Of a stretch of 41,186 bases of DNA, positions 1 to 10,200 are shown piece by piece. Positions within the stretch are counted from its first letter, which is position 1; each line of letters opens with the position of its first letter. Position numbers and translations under genes: made by a program. The notes beneath the pieces are model-generated. The model saw only the letters and a program-made list of their open reading frames with translations. It was not told the DNA's origin and did no database searches. Source of the stretch: Salpingoeca rosetta (taxonomy: Eukaryota; Opisthokonta; Choanoflagellata; Craspedida; Salpingoecidae); the NCBI RefSeq assembly GCF_000188695.1, contig NW_004457740.1:2514351-2555536 (forward strand), in the 5' to 3' direction.

Positions 1-326
1 CGCACACATGACGAACGTGCATTGCAGCAACCAATGCAGGCACACGCAACGCAGGGCGTGCGGGTCGTCAGTCTAAGCCAAGGTAACACAACACACAACA
101 ACGCCAGTATGATGGTTGGACGGCAAAGCAAAACAGAAGCAGAGTGAGTCGCAAAAAAAGGGACAAGAAAGACAGGGTGGAGGGAGGAGGAGGGCAGAGG
201 AGGCAGGCGAGGAAGAGGTGCGTGCACACAACGACCGACAGATAGTCAGACAAGCAAACAAACAAACCAAACAAACAAACCAAACAAACAAACAAACAAA
301 ACAAACAAACACACAAAACAGCAGCA
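1..326. other. 3' flank of the kelch gene, no gene seen
   Basis: Sequence beyond the stop codon of the minus-strand kelch gene. It is A-rich on the plus strand and contains a CAAA/CAAAC-type simple repeat around 254-312. No AATAAA-type polyadenylation signal is visible on the minus strand here. The open frames in this stretch are short and low-complexity, and I do not regard them as genes. Confidence 0.6.
254..312. repeat. (CAAA)n-type imperfect tetranucleotide tract
   Basis: Units of CAAA and CCAAA repeat about 14 times with small interruptions. On the transcribed strand of the kelch gene it would be a TTTG-rich 3' UTR or downstream tract. Confidence 0.8.
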
Positions 327-2051
327 TCAAGAGCCGGCCACATCTGCGACCTGGCAGCGTTCTGCGGCGACGTGTGTGGTGCGACGCAAATGCACTTGGT
401 CAACAAACAGTTCTGGAATGTCGGGCTCAATGCGCGCAAAGTCCTCCTCATCCATGGTGGCTATCGCCTCCAGGCACCGGTCTGTGAGCGTGGGCTGAAG
501 CGGGCAGCAGCGGTAGAGCGTGTTGTGCATGCCGTGCTGTGGCAGCGCCGTCTGCGAGCCGCCAAAGTAGTACACGTACGGCTCAACGTACACGGACGCG
601 TGCCACAGGTTGTGGCCGTGGTCCGGCAGCCGCTCCACGTGGCGGTTGCGCAAGTCAATGACATATGTGTCTGCGAGCACCTGCCTGTCCTTGTTGAGGC
701 CGCCCTGCAGGAACATGTGGTGCGGGGGAACAAACGTGGCGCACTGCCACGAGCGCACGGGGATGGTTGGCCCCGTCAGTTCCCAGGGCCCGCTCCAGTG
801 CATGGTGGGCAGGTGCAGGCTGTGCACGTCGTTGGTGCGACTGGGCTGCGTGCGCCCGCCAAACACGACCATCGTGTCCCCATACAGCGCCGTGGAGTGC
901 GCGGCCCGCGGCGCTGGCGGGGTGCCCGTTGGCGCCTCCTCACGCCACGTGAGCGTGATGTTCGACTCGCCGTCCCAGGCGTCCAGCGGAGTGAGGTCGA
1001 GCGAGTGCATGGTGTTGGTCCACCCGCAGCTCATGGGCGCGTCCTCCTCCACGCCCGCGCGAACGAAGCCCTCTGCCTCCGGCACGTCCGAGCCCCAGCC
1101 GCCAAACACGTACATGCGGCCCTGGTAGCACACGGCGGTGTGCTTATCGCGCGGGTGGGGCAGCGGGCCCTGGATGGTGATGGTGGAGCGTTCATCGTGG
1201 AGCACCTGCCGGTGCACGTCCACAATCAAGACGTCCCGTGTGTGCGAGCTGCCCCAAAAGGACACAAACCCACCAAAGATGACCAGGTACCGGTCCATGT
1301 ACACGGTGACGGATGCGCCCGTGCGTTGCAGGCGAGCCGTGGGGCCCCGCAACGGGAGGCGGTACCACGCAGACTTGGCCCAGTCGAAGCCGAGAAACTC
1401 CTGGTTCGCGCCGCCCAGGGACCGGAAGGATCCCCCAACGCTCAGCAGCCGACCGGCGACAAGCACTAGCGCATGCCCAACGCGCCCTTTTGGTGGAACG
1501 ACGGCGTTGACGCGCATCGGCTCGCCGGCACGTGTAAGTGCCACGGACGCCGACCTCAACACCTGTTGTGGTTGCTGTTGTACTTGCTGTTGCTGTTGTG
1601 CTTGTGGTGCTTCTTGCTGTTGTGCTTGCGTTTGTGCTTGCGTTTGTGGTGCTTGTTGTGGGTCTTCTGCAGCGCGGGGGGCAGGCGCTGCTTGTGCAGG
1701 ATGTGGAGGGTGGGGTGCGCGGACGACTGTGGGAGGCAACCGGCGTTGCAGCGGCGGAATCATTCTTCGTCGTCGCTGAAGCTGCGCCTCCACAGACTCG
1801 CCTTCCTGTGGCTCCGCGGTTTGTGGACTCTGTGCACGACGCATGGCCGGGTTGGCCCTTCTGCGGCGCATCCACAATGGCTCTTCAAAGGGCTCAGCCA
1901 GCGGTTCTGCTCGAAGTCGCGCTCGTGGCGGTGCCGGTGGCTGGTCCTCGCGCTCCTCCTCACGAAGCCAATCCTCGCCAAGCTCCATGTCGCCCGGGTC
2001 GGCCCTCCTCGGCTCTCCCATCTGGCGCATCAACCACACCATGCGATCCAT
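327..2051 (-). CDS. KLHDC2: KLHDC2-like kelch-repeat protein, probable CUL2 E3 substrate receptor
   Basis: Single exon of 574 residues. The ATG at 2051 lies in CACCATGG, an ideal Kozak context; the open frame upstream has no other ATG. Residues 1 to about 190 are disordered, rich in Arg, Pro and Gln. The rest is a six-bladed kelch propeller with repeated GG pairs (VFGGW, VFGGR, FLQGG, YFGG). The order of motifs (DK-x15-W, GW near 344, PRAAH, GGR-x4-R, RSW, LWH) follows human KLHDC2, which reads C-terminal diglycine degrons. Pocket positions recalled from human KLHDC2 map to K303, W344, R400, R405, S434 and W435; human Tyr163 is Trp319 here. Near the C-terminus, residues 521-530 (TLTDRCLEAI) fit an Elongin BC box and 545-553 (IPELFVDQV) fit a CUL2 box. 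KLHDC1 or a related paralogue is the main alternative. The long N-terminal tail is absent from human KLHDC2. Confidence 0.8.
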   Translation of the reverse strand: MDRMVWLMRQMGEPRRADPGDMELGEDWLREEEREDQPPAPPRARLRAEPLAEPFEEPLWMRRRRANPAMRRAQSPQTAEPQEGESVEAQLQRRRRMIPPLQRRLPPTVVRAPHPPHPAQAAPAPRAAEDPQQAPQTQAQTQAQQQEAPQAQQQQQVQQQPQQVLRSASVALTRAGEPMRVNAVVPPKGRVGHALVLVAGRLLSVGGSFRSLGGANQEFLGFDWAKSAWYRLPLRGPTARLQRTGASVTVYMDRYLVIFGGFVSFWGSSHTRDVLIVDVHRQVLHDERSTITIQGPLPHPRDKHTAVCYQGRMYVFGGWGSDVPEAEGFVRAGVEEDAPMSCGWTNTMHSLDLTPLDAWDGESNITLTWREEAPTGTPPAPRAAHSTALYGDTMVVFGGRTQPSRTNDVHSLHLPTMHWSGPWELTGPTIPVRSWQCATFVPPHHMFLQGGLNKDRQVLADTYVIDLRNRHVERLPDHGHNLWHASVYVEPYVYYFGGSQTALPQHGMHNTLYRCCPLQPTLTDRCLEAIATMDEEDFARIEPDIPELFVDQVHLRRTTHVAAERCQVADVAGS

Positions 2052-2625
2052 GGTGGTGGGAGTGGTCGTCGAAGAAAGGAAGTTTGTGGAAGTCAAGCAA
2101 GCGTAACCCGTGAGCGAGCAAGAGCACGGAGGAGGAGGGGGGGATTAGGTCGGCGCGGGCGAGTGAACAATTGTCAACAAAGGAAGGGAGGGGTGTTGGT
2201 GTTGCTCGGTTGCTTGGATGGCGAGCGCAAGCAAGCAGGCAAGCAAGCAAGCAACAAGCGCGAGCACAAGCGAGCGAACGATGGACGGTAACAAGCAGAT
2301 GGTTTGTTGGTTTGGTTTGGGAACTGCAGGCGCGAAAAATAGGCGATGATATTGCCATTTCTCCTCTAACACGACAGGTGCGTGGAGGGTGGTGCAAAAG
2401 ATGAAAGTGAGAGAGAGTGTGTGTGTGTGTGTGAGTGAGTGTGTATGTATGTTGTGTGTGCATGTGTGTGTGTCTGTGTGTGTGGTGTGTGTGTCTGTGT
2501 CTGTGTATGTTGTGTGTGCATGTGTGTGTGCATGTGTGTGTGAGTGTGTGTGTGCTGTGCGCAGTGGCATGGACATTGCCACGTTTGCGTTCTTCGCGAC
2601 ACACACACACATTCCCCCCAGCAGC

Positions 2626-2670
<45 letters not shown>

Positions 2671-2699
2671 ATATGTCGTTTACTCCACCGACCTAACCC
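2052..2699. other. Intergenic region between kelch gene and MDN1, TG/CA-rich
   Basis: This contains the promoter and 5' UTR of the minus-strand kelch gene, then degenerate TG-rich DNA (about 2411-2565) and a CA tract (about 2628-2660). Repeated GCAAG/AAGCA units occur at 2225-2275. No convincing coding exon is seen: the His/Thr and Cys/Val open frames are artefacts of the dinucleotide repeats. It ends at the N gap. Confidence 0.6.
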
Positions 2700-3686
2700 N
2701 NNNNNNNNNNNNNNNNNNNNNNNNNNNNNNNNNNNNNNNNNNNNNNNNNNNNNNNNNNNNNNNNNNNNNNNNNNNNNNNNNNNNNNNNNNNNNNNNNNNN
2801 NNNNNNNNNNNNNNNNNNNNNNNNNNNNNNNNNNNNNNNNNNNNNNNNNNNNNNNNNNNNNNNNNNNNNNNNNNNNNNNNNNNNNNNNNNNNNNNNNNNN
2901 NNNNNNNNNNNNNNNNNNNNNNNNNNNNNNNNNNNNNNNNNNNNNNNNNNNNNNNNNNNNNNNNNNNNNNNNNNNNNNNNNNNNNNNNNNNNNNNNNNNN
3001 NNNNNNNNNNNNNNNNNNNNNNNNNNNNNNNNNNNNNNNNNNNNNNNNNNNNNNNNNNNNNNNNNNNNNNNNNNNNNNNNNNNNNNNNNNNNNNNNNNNN
3101 NNNNNNNNNNNNNNNNNNNNNNNNNNNNNNNNNNNNNNNNNNNNNNNNNNNNNNNNNNNNNNNNNNNNNNNNNNNNNNNNNNNNNNNNNNNNNNNNNNNN
3201 NNNNNNNNNNNNNNNNNNNNNNNNNNNNNNNNNNNNNNNNNNNNNNNNNNNNNNNNNNNNNNNNNNNNNNNNNNNNNNNNNNNNNNNNNNNNNNNNNNNN
3301 NNNNNNNNNNNNNNNNNNNNNNNNNNNNNNNNNNNNNNNNNNNNNNNNNNNNNNNNNNNNNNNNNNNNNNNNNNNNNNNNNNNNNNNNNNNNNNNNNNNN
3401 NNNNNNNNNNNNNNNNNNNNNNNNNNNNNNNNNNNNNNNNNNNNNNNNNNNNNNNNNNNNNNNNNNNNNNNNNNNNNNNNNNNNNNNNNNNNNNNNNNNN
3501 NNNNNNNNNNNNNNNNNNNNNNNNNNNNNNNNNNNNNNNNNNNNNNNNNNNNNNNNNNNNNNNNNNNNNNNNNNNNNNNNNNNNNNNNNNNNNNNNNNNN
3601 NNNNNNNNNNNNNNNNNNNNNNNNNNNNNNNNNNNNNNNNNNNNNNNNNNNNNNNNNNNNNNNNNNNNNNNNNNNNNNNNNNNNNN
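2700..3686. other. Assembly gap (987 N)
   Basis: An unbroken run of N, flanked on the left by a CA tract that ends about 40 bases earlier and on the right directly by CA repeat. The last verified MDN1 exon ends in phase 2 at 3782, about 15-25 residues before the usual midasin C-terminus. The final small exon and the MDN1 3' end therefore very likely lie in the gap. Confidence 0.95.
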
Positions 3687-3696
3687 CACCACCACC

Positions 3697-3699
3697 ACA

Positions 3700-3745
<46 letters not shown>
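3697..3745. repeat. (CA)n microsatellite at the gap edge, MDN1 last intron
   Basis: About 49 bases of nearly pure CA on the plus strand, directly right of the N gap. It is inside the last MDN1 intron and probably caused the assembly break. Confidence 0.85.
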
Positions 3746-3748
<3 letters not shown>

Positions 3749-3781
3749 ACATCCCCCCCCACCACACACACATAAACACAC

Positions 3782-4680
3782 CTGAGCACAATGTAGTTCT
3801 TGTCTGCGAAGCGGTCCATGTAATCGACCTTGAGCACTTTGTTGCCGACAAAGTTGACCGAGGTCTGGTTCAGGATGCTGCGCTTCTTGCTCGGCGAATC
3901 AATAATCACAAACACCAAAAACACGTTCTGTTCTCGCAGCTGCTGAACAGCGCGCTCCACAAACGCCTCCCCTTCCTGGTACAGGTTGTCCGTGTCCGAC
4001 ACCACAAACAGGAGCTGCGACACCTTCAGATTCGGACTGCGCATCCGCTTCTCCGCCATGTCGCCCAGCACCGCAGACGCGTGCTTCAGCAGCTCGCCAA
4101 TGCGCGTGCGCTCCTCATCAAACGAAAACCGGCGCAGGCACTCCGCACCGCTCGCCGCCGTGAAGGGGTCGCCCGCCTTGTGCACCACATCCACCTGCTG
4201 CCCAAACTTGAACACGCTCAGCTCGCCAGCTTCAAGCTTGTTCAGCGCCTGCGAGATGAGGCACAGCGACTCAAGCGCCATCTGCTTGGAGTGGTACAGC
4301 GACATGCTGCGGGAGTCGTCAATCGCAAGCACAATCTGGTACTCACGCTTGGACGGCTTGGTCCGCCGCAGCCAAATCTTGTCCTTGCGGAACTGCGACG
4401 CAATGTACGGGATGATCTTGCGCATGTTCAGCCGCTTGCCTGTGCGGTAGTCGCCCTTCATCTTCGACGCCTGCGACGCTTCAAGCACAAGGCGCAGCTG
4501 CTCGCACAGCGAGTGGGACAGCGACGATGTGAGGTGCTCAAGCTCCTGCCAAAGCTCAAAGCTCTTCGCAATCGCCGCCTCCGTCTCGCCGTGCTCGCTC
4601 TCGTCCGCCCGCAGCCCATCCAGCGCGTCCTCAAGCTTCTGCCGCAGCTCAGCTCGTTCCTCTGGCGTCATTTCTTCTTC
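3782..4680 (-). other. MDN1: MDN1 C-terminal MIDAS (VWA-like) domain
   Basis: This is the 3' part of the last verified exon. It carries the highly conserved run with [14 protein letters not shown] and [14 protein letters not shown], then the metal site DDSRS (about residue 6501, plus-strand 4308-4322) and VVSD further on, matching the DxSxS...D pattern of midasin. The family binds UBL domains of Rsa4/NLE1 and Ytm1/WDR12 here. The exon ends after NYIVLR, where other midasins continue with a short helix ending near RQWFE; that piece is missing because of the gap. Confidence 0.9.
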
Positions 4681-4966
4681 TTCTTCCTCATCCTCCTCCT
4701 GCTCATCGTCACCGCGGGCCTTGTCGTCGTCCTGCGCATCTTCGTCCGCCTCCTCATCCTCCTTTGCACCGTCAGCGCTGCCATCCCCGGCGCCGCCTTC
4801 CTCGCCGTCCTGAGTGGCGTCCGCTTCCTCTTCCTCTTTCAACTTGTCCTCACCATCACCGTCCATGGCACTGGTGTCAGCGTGCTCTCCGCTGTCATCC
4901 TCTTTGTCTTCGGCGCTCTGCCCCTCCTCCTCTTTGTCAGGGGTCTCCTCATCCTCAGCTTGCTCT

Positions 4967-4998
<32 letters not shown>

Positions 4999-7237
4999 GG
5001 CCGTGTCCGGCTTGGGCAGTGGCTCATCCTCTGCCATGTCCATCGCCATCACGTCCTCGGCCTCCTGCTGCACGTCGTCCTGCGCAACCGTCTCTTCTTG
5101 CTGCTTCTGCTGCTCTTCAGTGGCAGAGCTTAGCACCTGCGCGTCAGAGGCCTCGTTGTCCCGCACAAACTGGAATGCGTCTGCGCTGGCCTCTTCCTCG
5201 TTGTGCTCGCCCTCGCGGTCTTGCTCCTCCGCGTTCACGTCAGCATCTTCCTCGTCTTGCTGCTCACTCGCTTCCTGCAGGTTCAGGCGGTCCTGCCACG
5301 ACTTGAGCACGTCACCCAGGCTGCGGTACGGGTTGGTGTCCTGCAGCCGTTCAAACTGCTCCTCCTTGCGGTCTTGGCCACTCTCGCCCTCCTCCTGCTG
5401 CTGCGTGCGCTGCGTCTGATGCTGCTCGGGGTTGCGCCGCTGGGACCCCTGGCTGTGGCGGCCACCGGCAGTCTCCGTCTCCGCACTCTCCGCTTCTTGC
5501 TCCACCGTTTCCAGCCCCATCATACCCGTATCCTCCTGCGCGCACGAGCGAGTTGAGAGTATGCGTTTAGTGTGAGAAGGAATGTTTCAGCGAGTTGCGT
5601 TTGGAAGTGAGTGAGTGGTGGTTGGGAGTGAGTGAGTGGTGGTTGGGAGTGAGTGAGTGTTTGAGTGAGTGTGCATGTGGATGTGCATGTGAGCTTTTCA
5701 GTCAGTGTGCACGTGGGTGTGTGAAAACTGCACGCTCTTAAACGAATGCAAGTTTGGCAGATGACACACCGTGACAGTTGCGGAGACTTGGTTCAGCGCG
5801 CTGTCCTCAAAGGCGTCCGGGGTTTCTTTGTCTTGCTGCTGCTGCTGCTGCTGTTGTTGTTGCTGCTGCTCATCGTTCTCGTCTTCAGCAGGGGGTGGGG
5901 GTGGAGCATCCTCACCATCACCATCTTCACCACCACCGTCCTCCTGCTCTTCGTCGGTGTCCTCGTCCATTTGCATGTTCATTTCCTCATCTTCTTCCTT
6001 GGCGGCATCAAACCCTGCATCAGGTGCTTGCTGCTCGCCTTCCTGATCTTCTTCGCCACCTTCATTGTTCTCTTCCTCTTCATCAGCTTGCGCTTCATCT
6101 TGTTGCTTGTCTGCCGCGTCCTTTTCTTGCTGTTCCTCCTCTCCCTTCTCCTCCTCCTTCTCAGCCGCATCTTCACCTTCTTCTCCATCTTGCTTCTTGT
6201 CTTCTCCTTCTCCTTCTTCTCCTTCTTCTCCATCACCTTCACCCTCACCCTCATCCTCGCCTTCTTCCTCCTTGGCATCGGGAACTGTAGTCTCGTCCTC
6301 CTGCTGCAAGGGGTCGGCACGCTCCTGTTCCTCCCTGTTTTGGTCATCGATACCGTCGTCTTCCTCCTCGCCGCCCTTCTGTCCATCCTCGTCGTCTTTC
6401 TCGGGCTTCTTGCCTTCAGCGTCTTCGCCCGCATCATCATCGTCGTCGTCACTTCCCTCGTCCATGCCCTGGTTGTCTTTGCCATTGTCGAGGTTCAGGT
6501 CGTCTGGAAGGTCAAGGTCCATGTCCTTGTCCTCCTCACCGCCGTCTTCCTCGTCTTCGCCTTCGCCGTCGCCTTGCTTTTGCTCTTCCTCCTGCTCCTT
6601 CTTGGCGCGGTCTTGCTCTGCCGCATCCTCCACGTCTTCCTCCTGATCTCCAACATACTCGTCGTTGATCTCATCCCCGCGCTCTTCCTGGTTCTCCCCA
6701 GATTCACCTTCCTCGGACTGTTCCTTCTTGTCCTTCTTATCTTTCTTGTCATCGGCACCGCTTGGGTCGTTGTCCTGCTTGGCACCAAGCTCTGTCTCCC
6801 CAAGCTCCTCGCCGCCTTGTTCGTGCCCGTCGTTCGGCTCGTCCTTCTCGTCCTCATCCTCACCTGCATGTGCATGCACATGGAATTCGCGCAACACATT
6901 ATGCGGTATCAGGGACATCAATCTGCGTGCACCAGCCTTACGAGCAACATGATGGCAGGAAAGCAATACAATTTCAAACACCGGCTACAATCAACTGCCC
7001 CCCCCCCCTTTTCGCTGTTCCATTGTGCTGTGAGAGCAGCTGTACGCACCTGCCCACATGCCGTGATCGAGCGTCTCGGCATCGGCGCCCTCAAGGTCGC
7101 CCATCTGTTGCTCAATGTCTGCATGGATGGAGTAGATTGCCACCGAACACAAGCAAACGGATGAGCAAGCGACGGACAATGAGTCTGATAAGAGCACACG
7201 TACACAAGCATCTTCACACGCACACACAAATACACGC

Positions 7238-7285
<48 letters not shown>

Positions 7286-10200
7286 GTCGTCGTCGACTTC
7301 ATCGTCGCTGTCTTCGTTGTCCTGTTGGTCGCGATCGTACATCTCTGCCTCAAAGTCGTTCTCCATCTCCAGACCATCCTCTTCTTCGTCAACGCCCTCT
7401 GTGAATCGTGCATGACATGATCAAACTCGTGCGTTAGGTTGGGAACAGACACGACGCAAGGGAACGACGACGCAGCAACGCCAACGAAACAAGAGCTCAA
7501 ATATGCGCCCACCTACATGCACACACACACACACCTACGCAACACATTCTTCGAACCTTCTGGTGGCTGCTCAGGCTCATCGCTCTGGAGACCTTGGACT
7601 TGCTCTTCGTTCTCAATTTCGTTGCTGACATCCTTCTTGCCGGAGCCTTCGCCCATGCCTGCATTCAACATCCAAGGCACACAACAATATAGAGGATTGG
7701 TGAGCACTGCCACACTCCAAACGCTCACTACGATTCAACTTGAAAGCGTTGCAGACACCACACACACACATACACAACACATACACACGCAACAACACCA
7801 CAACACACACAAACAACAACACCACAACACAACACAATGTAGACAAAGCGAACGCTAGAGGGGACACACCTGTGCCTTCGAGCTCCATGCCCTCGTGTCC
7901 GCCTTCGCCTTCGTCGTCCTCCAGCTCCGGTGGCACGCAGTAGCCGCGTGTGAAGAGGTCCTTAAAGATGCCAGACAGCACATAGCACAGCTTGCTCGTA
8001 GCCTTGTGCAGGGCGAGGTACTCGGCAACAACCGCCTCCGCAATGAGCTTGAACTGCGCAATGAGCGGCTGGTAATACTGGAGCCAACGCGACGCCGCAG
8101 CCACCGCCGTTTCGCCATACAGTCGCTGCTGCTGCGAAAGCACCTCCGCCACACGCACATAGCGGGACAGAATGCGATTCGTGCGCAAGCCGTCAAACAG
8201 GCCGCGAATCTCCCGCTCAAGGAGCACAAAGTGGCGCGGCTGCAGCTCAACATCGTCCTCGTCATCATCTTCATCATCTTCATCATTCTTCGTTTCCGTC
8301 TCCTGCTTGCCCTTGCTTGATGGCGCAGCAGTGGAAGACGAGGAGGAGGAGGAGGAGGAGGAAGAAGAAGAAGAAGAAGCCTGCTCTTGGAATGCGCTCT
8401 TCTCTGCCGCAGCACGCTTCACGGAGCGCTGGATGCTCAGCAGCATCGCCTTGACAAATTCGAGCACTGCCGTGGCCGATGCCTCCTCTGTCGCCGCATC
8501 TGTGGGCACGGCGGCGCTGGCGGCTGCAGAGGGCTTCCTGAGTAGGGCTGTAGCCAGCTGCTTTTCCAGTGAGTCAACAGAGTCCTGCACAAGGGCACTC
8601 GTGTCTTGCACAACGTCGCGCAGCATTGGGGAATCAGGCAGCTCAGCCAGAACAGTCAGGGATCGATGCGACGCTGCCAGGCACTGCGATGCACACAGCG
8701 TCACCAGGCCAAAGTCAATGAGGCCGGCACTGATGTCAGCGGCGCCCTGTTTCACGTCGTCTGTCATCTCATCCGCGGTGTCCTGCTGCTCCTCCATGTC
8801 CTTGGCGCTGTCGTCACCAACATCACGCGCTACGTGAAGCCGGCGGTTTACCAGCGTGTGTGCATTCACGTGTTCAAAGGCCTGCTGCAGACGCTCGTGC
8901 ATGGCAGAAACGTCCTTCTCCAGGCCTGCCAGCACGCTTGCGTCCAAGCTCAGCGCCTCGGCATCCACAAGCATGCGAACGCGGGCAGCGAAGTCGCGGA
9001 GGGACATCCACGCCGTCTGCGCCACGAGCAGCATGTCTCGCGCGTCCTTTGGCGTTCCCAGCACCCGACGGGCCTCCTCCGGCTGCTTGGATGAAGCAAC
9101 GGACGATGATGTCGACGATGATGATGATGACAACGATGAAGAAGCCGATGAAGGAACCGCTTGGGATTCTTGTTGTTGCTGCGTGTCCTGGTGCAGCTGG
9201 TCAGGCGAAGCGCCCGCGCAGGACGCCATCTGTCGAGCTGCGCAGTCGAGCGCGTTGAGCGAGCCAAGCATCTCGCTCACCGTGCGACGCTGCACCAGCA
9301 AGAAGCGGAACAGGTCCAGCGCAAACCCGCGGCACTTTGGCACCATCGACAGCTCAATGTCCTTGTGTGGTTTGTCCGAGGCCGTGTGCATGGCCTCGAG
9401 GCGGGCAAGCGTGCGGTAGAAGTACTCGCCACAGCGCTGCACAGATGTAACCAGCGGGCCGTGTTCTGCCTCCAGCTCCTGCACGTCCGTCCAGTTGGCC
9501 TTGGTGCGGCCGAGCGGATTCGTCTCCAGCCACGACGCAAGTGCCTGTGCACCACGCACGTTGCCCACACCGGCGGCAAGCCCCGTCTTGCCTAGCGTGC
9601 CCAGCAGATCTGAGAGCGCGCTCTGCTTCATGGTCTTGCCCAGCTTGCGCATGCGGGCCTTTGTCTTCTTGTCCAGCTCAAACTGCTCCTGGATCTCCTT
9701 CTCCTGCTCCTCCTCCTCCTTGTCGCCACCGTACTTGCCAACCTGGATGCGCCGCCGCTTCTTCTTCTCAACCTCGGCCTCCTTCTCGTGCTTCTTGCGC
9801 AGCGCCTCCATCTGCTCCTTCACAGTGTTGCGGTCCCACTCCTGCAGCGATTGCACGCGGCCGATCACCGTCTTGCACAGCCGGTCCACCGCGGCCACCG
9901 CTTGCAGCCGGCCTGGTCCCAGTAGCCGCTTCAGCGCCAACTGCGCCGCCCTCAGCGCTGGCTGCTCCATCTCCAGCACGCCTTGCACATCGGATGGAGG
10001 CGCGTGTGCCGCGTTGCTCGGCCACGCAGGGCGTGCCACCAGTGCTGTGGCATTGGAGGAGGCATCATCATCATCATCAGCAGCAGCAGCAGAAGAAGCG
10101 TCTGGCGACGTACCCATCGCCGGTGCGGCAGAGGATGCGCGAATGCGCTGGGCGTGTTCCGTAATGGCAGCCCGCGTTGCAGTGCACATGCGGCTGCTGG

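Larger units (their letters stand above)
4680..7658 (-). other. MDN1: MDN1 Asp/Glu-rich flexible region (exons 16-20)
   Basis: Four exons and the first half of a fifth encode about 750 residues rich in Glu, Asp, Gln and Gly. Islands conserved in midasins show that it is real coding: [43 protein letters not shown] and [10 protein letters not shown]. In the family this tether lets the MIDAS domain swing to the AAA ring. CAG-coded glutamine runs sit near 4972-4998 and 5837-5870. Read on the opposite strand, the region gives long Leu/Val/Phe-rich open frames that are not genes. Confidence 0.85.

Noticed and set aside
372..1469. Long plus-strand open frame opposite the kelch gene
   Set aside because: It is the antisense shadow of a GC-rich coding exon; it has no recognisable motifs, whereas the minus strand has clear kelch repeats.
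2692..2699. CCTAACCC at the left gap edge, as possible telomeric repeat
   Set aside because: There is only one and a third units, and the gene context continues on both sides of the gap.
2145..3851. Open frames running through the N gap and Cys/Val or His/Thr repeat peptides throughout
   Set aside because: N runs hide stops, and TG/CA repeats give endless Cys-Val or His-Thr codons in several frames.
5746..7164. Leu/Val/Phe-rich plus-strand open frame that looks like a membrane protein
   Set aside because: It is antisense to the Asp/Glu codons of the MDN1 acidic region, which automatically read as hydrophobic residues, and it crosses verified MDN1 introns.
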